Positions 1 through 64,000 of a stretch of DNA of 64,000 nt are shown one piece after another (position 1 is the first letter of the stretch; every line of letters begins with the position of its first letter). The position numbers were made by a program, and so were the translations under genes. Source of the DNA: Cristatella mucedo (lineage: Eukaryota > Bryozoa > Phylactolaemata > Cristatellidae); assembly GCA_009760855.2 (NCBI GenBank), contig WPIO01000146.1, positions 62,001 through 126,000 on the forward strand, written 5' to 3'. Below the pieces are notes generated by a model. The model saw nothing but the letters and a program-made list of their open reading frames with translations, was not told the DNA's origin and ran no database searches.

Positions 1-334
1 GAAGCAAGAATTTAAAATGGCATAAATGTCTCGAAAGTGATATAAAAGTCACGCTGGTAAAAGAGCAAATGCAATGCAATCCCAGGCACTCAGTCTCTGG
101 TTGTCATAACGAGTCAGAGTTTGAGAGGGAAGTAACTGGATAGATTTTTAAAACGCACTACAAGCAGAGCTCGAGTCACAGGGTCAACGTCACGAGGTCA
201 CAGGGCAACTGATCAGCGTGAAGAGCCTATAAGGGCTCCTAGACGCTTTAAACAAGCACGCAAGCAACAATGTCTAGGTACACCAGAGGCGACGATGGAT
301 GGAGCGAATGGTGGAATGATGATGGATGGTACAG

Positions 335-405
335 CACACGCAAAGTGCCTACAGAAAGATCGAGTTCTCTGAGGGTGCTAGATCAAAAGCATTATCATTA
401 TTCCC
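335..405 (+). mobile_element. LINE-A 3' tail fragment
   Basis: Short remnant of the LINE-A 3' end. It has the degenerate outer stem bases, the AGA...TTCTCTGAGGGTGCT block and an ATTATCATTATT tail. Nothing of the reverse transcriptase is present. The 334 bases to its left show no recognisable feature. Confidence 0.6.
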
Positions 406-412
406 ATTACCT

Positions 413-950
413 ACCGTTTGAGAACACTTACTCAACAGTACTCAGCAATGTGTATTTCTCTAATGGTTAGCAGGCATTAATTGGTAACAGAAATCATTCG
501 AACATTAACGGTCCCGGAAGAGCCTACGGTGGTCCTGGAGAAGCCAGCAAAGGCAGTGGAGAAGCCAGCGACAGTGATACGACAGCCTCTGGTGGACAGC
601 GAGATGAATGTTTGGCATTTGCACACACGGCAGGGCGTGCCCGGCCACGACGTGATAAAGAGCTCGCGCCGACAAAGGTCCGAAAGTGACCTAGCGATTC
701 GGCTGCATCGTCGACCAGTCGCATGCACATAACAAACTGTATTTTCGCAAGCATATCACCACTGCTTATTTTGTATTCACGTATGCTTATTCAGCACTCC
801 TGTTGCTAGGCATGAGCCGAAACGCTAGCAAATCAGGGTGCAGCATTTTGGTTGGTGGCAGAATAGAGATTTCTGTTACCGATTAACGTCTGCTGACCAT
901 TAGAGAAATACATGCTTCTAAGTACTGTTGAGTACATGTTCTCAAATGGT
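413..950. mobile_element. Inverted-repeat (foldback-like) element
   Basis: Two arms of about 83 bp, at 413-495 and 868-950, are inverted copies of each other at roughly 85% identity by eye. They flank about 370 bp of unrelated sequence. Matching blocks include TTTGAGAAC, TACTCAACAGTACT, TGTATTTCTCTAATGGT and GGTAACAGAAATC. Such a layout fits a foldback or MITE-type DNA transposon. No transposase and no clear target duplication were found, so the class is unassigned. Open frames inside show no familiar protein. Confidence 0.5.
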
Positions 951-1380
951 GATTGCTATTATGCACGACATACACTCGCACACAAACTGGCCCGGCGTAC
1001 ACAGGAAAAACGGCAACAGATACATTTAAGCCTTAAGTTTCAGGGTACGGAACCCGAGGCCTCTGGGTACAGAGCCCTAGACTTCAGAGTACATAATCCA
1101 GAACCTCAGCCAGTACAAAATCAGAGGCCTAAGGAAGGGTGCAGAATAAGTGACACTATCCACTTGATACCGGACGACCCTGGCCCTTTTACCAGCTGCA
1201 CTTAAGCAGGTCCAAAATATGCACACAAATAATAACGATATCACAGAGGTAAAGCATTATAATGCAAACGTTATGGGTCCCTCTGGACGACTCTGCGCAA
1301 TGCCAGCAGCAATTAGCCGCCTCCGCTTACAGAGGCAGCGCTCTACGCGCAGCTGTGGGCAGCTGGCTGCCTGTGGGTAC

Positions 1381-24429
<23,049 letters not shown>

Positions 24430-24603
24430 CAACGCACGGAGCGATTCGCGACTAGTGACAGTTGGCCCGCTGACAACGCTCCTAACCTCAATGAAGCTCC
24501 AAAGTCTCCAGTCGCATCGGCTGCACTAACTTCCTTGGCTGAATTGCGTGACAATTCGCTACGCTGAGTTCTTAAGCGGCGCCCAGCCACAGCTCAGCAT
24601 GTA

Positions 24604-24618
24604 GTTGACATTGACAAC
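24604..24618 (+). promoter_or_regulatory. X-box-like RFX motif
   Basis: GTTGAC ATT GACAAC is an imperfect inverted repeat with a 3-nt spacer. Against the X-box consensus RYYNYY-N(1-3)-RRNRAC, the right half is perfect and the left half has one mismatch. It lies about 175 bp upstream of the RPGRIP1L start codon, the usual place for X-boxes in ciliary genes. Confidence 0.5.
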
Positions 24619-24797
24619 CGCCGGGCAAGCGAGACCGGCACGACGTCCAGCACAGCGGACGCCTCAGCAATGGCCACAGTAAAAGCACGGCATAAAAAAG
24701 ATACCTAATTTTTATAATAATTGAAGCTGGGACTCTTCCTCTCACATTAGCTGCCGGAGAACTTTAATAATTCAAACCAAGTCACTCGTCGGCGTAC

Positions 24798-24811
24798 GAC
24801 GCATGCGCGTC
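24798..24811. promoter_or_regulatory. NRF1-like palindrome
   Basis: ACGCATGCGCGT fits the NRF1 consensus YGCGCAYGCGCR with one mismatch on the minus strand. NRF1-type sites are common in CpG-rich divergent animal promoters. Confidence 0.35.
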
Positions 24812-24988
24812 GCCTACAACCGGCGACCGTCTAGTCGCACTAGCTGGACGTCAGTTGTTGTTGTCTCTCTCACGCATATTGTAAAGCGTATTGATAATTT
24901 AAATAAAATAAATCAACTTTCCTTGTGCGAACTTCCGTAGTTGCGCCCATGATTCTGCAGCTATCCAGAGTGCGGCTGCTGGCACGAT

Positions 24989-63105
<38,117 letters not shown>

Positions 63106-63740
63106 GTGAGACAGGCCTCTCTGCCTCATTGTATGGCACGCATCAGTGGCTCAGCGGCATCAGCTAATGTCTTTGAATGCCTGCTTCAATTGCAGCGAGC
63201 CGCTGGCTGTAAGACTAATACTTGTCGGGCGCTGGTTGTGCCAGCCAGCCTCGGTGCAATGCCTCGTGCGGGCTGCTGCCACCGGCTGCGCAGGTTTCAT
63301 CGCGCTCTTGTGCGCTCTCTTTGCTCTCCCGTAACGAAAGGTGGCTGCAGCTAGTGCTGCTGCCGCCGCCATTACCCTCTGACCTCTCGGCTGCTTCTGC
63401 TCTGAGGTCACTGCTGCAGCTATCATGTTTGCTTGGATGGCTGCATCTGTCGCCTCCGCCGCATCCCGAGTGTGCTGTAGTTGCTGTTACTGACTCGGTA
63501 TGCAAATTTTTTATTTTTATGTCTGAAATTCTACTGATGAACATAGCACGTAAGTGTTCAGTCGTCTCTGCCATGCTTACTCGGTCTGGGTGCCAGTGCT
63601 GTGCAGCTCAACGTGTGCATTCGCGTGTCCACACACTCTTGTCTATTCATGCACGCTGAAAAGCCTGAGTTTGCATGCATGTGAACCTCTGTGTATATAG
63701 ATGGGAACATATGCATTTGCTGCTCGTGTGCACGTGTTTG
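63106..63740. other. SOWAH intron 6 (partial)
   Basis: GC-rich at first (63350-63480). Open frames on both strands are composition effects. No exon recognised. Confidence 0.45.
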
Positions 63741-63838
63741 TGTTTGAATGAGTGTGTGTGTAAGTGTGTGTGTGAGAGTGTGTGTGTGTGTGAGAGAGAG
63801 AGTGCATGTGTGTGTGTGTGTGAGAGAGAGAGAGTGCA

Positions 63839-63878
<40 letters not shown>

Positions 63879-63890
63879 TGTGTGCATGCA
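63741..63890. repeat. (GT)n / (GA)n compound microsatellite
   Basis: GT runs alternate with GAGAGAGAGTGCATG blocks, giving a compound tandem repeat of about 50 bp units. Confidence 0.92.
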
Positions 63891-63979
63891 GACCAGAGCT
63901 CTTGGAAGCTCTGGTTTGAGAACTCTGTGTCCCTCTTGCACGTAAAATTGTGCCTGAATCGTCAGCCAAGCGTCAATGT

Positions 63980-64000
63980 ATAATAATAATAATAGTAATA
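63980..64000 (-). mobile_element. Probable start of a LINE-A tail at the window edge
   Basis: An imperfect (AAT)n run, as seen at the minus-strand LINE-A 3' ends. The element itself lies beyond the window. Confidence 0.4.

Larger units (their letters stand above)
24430..24988. promoter_or_regulatory. Divergent promoter region of RPGRIP1L and the SOWAH gene
   Basis: The two start codons are 559 bp apart, on opposite strands. The interval has no repeat and contains an X-box-like site (24604-24618) and an NRF1-like palindrome (24798-24811). Transcription starts cannot be placed from the sequence. Confidence 0.7.

Noticed and set aside
63222-63659. An extra SOWAH ankyrin exon right after exon 6
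   Set aside because: The frame there continues neither the ankyrin pattern nor the phase, and it is one of several composition-driven frames.

Overview
The window is nuclear DNA of an animal. Its two multi-exon genes have GT-AG introns, and the rest is dense in CR1/L2-like LINEs, tRNA-derived SINEs, hAT-type MITEs and microsatellites. One gene encodes a ciliary transition-zone protein and the other an ankyrin protein of the SOWAH (sosondowah) family, so the host is a ciliated metazoan. The repeats look like those of an invertebrate, but I cannot name the phylum from the sequence alone.

Layout: (1) About 1.4-24.4 kb, minus strand: RPGRIP1L/MKS5 (protein fantom). Nineteen exons were recognised by protein similarity and matching splice phases, from the start codon at 24429 down to the start of the second C2 domain at 1381. 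The remaining 3' exons lie off the left edge. (2) 24.43-24.99 kb: a short divergent intergenic promoter with an X-box-like (RFX) motif and an NRF1-like palindrome. A GC/CpG-rich tract covers 25.1-25.8 kb. (3) 24.99 kb to beyond 64 kb, plus strand: a SOWAH-family gene. Its N-terminal winged-helix-like domain is in exons 1-3, a long Ala/Ser-rich linker is in exons 3-4, and ankyrin repeats start in the exons at 58.2 and 63.0 kb. It runs off the right edge, and splice phases predict at least one exon still unseen.

Most of the introns is repeat. LINE-A has the RT core motif YADD, ends in (TTA)n, and carries a conserved 3' stem-loop. LINE-B is a second CR1/L2-like family ending in (ATTAC)n. SINE-1 has a tRNA-like head with a canonical B box and a tail near TTAAATCAGCTAGTA. 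SINE-2 has a tRNA-like head followed by the same 3' stem-loop as LINE-A, which points to a LINE/SINE partnership. All LINE copies are 5'-truncated and none shows an endonuclease domain. Insertions are nested up to three deep (LINE-B > LINE-A > SINE-1 at 27.4-29.5 kb). A 191-bp element at 31.75 kb closely resembles the SPIN group of hAT transposons, known for horizontal transfer between animals.

The two genes share a promoter region but have no known joint pathway: RPGRIP1L organises the ciliary transition zone, and SOWAH proteins are poorly characterised. No rRNA gene, functional tRNA gene, CRISPR array or bacterial-type operon was seen.
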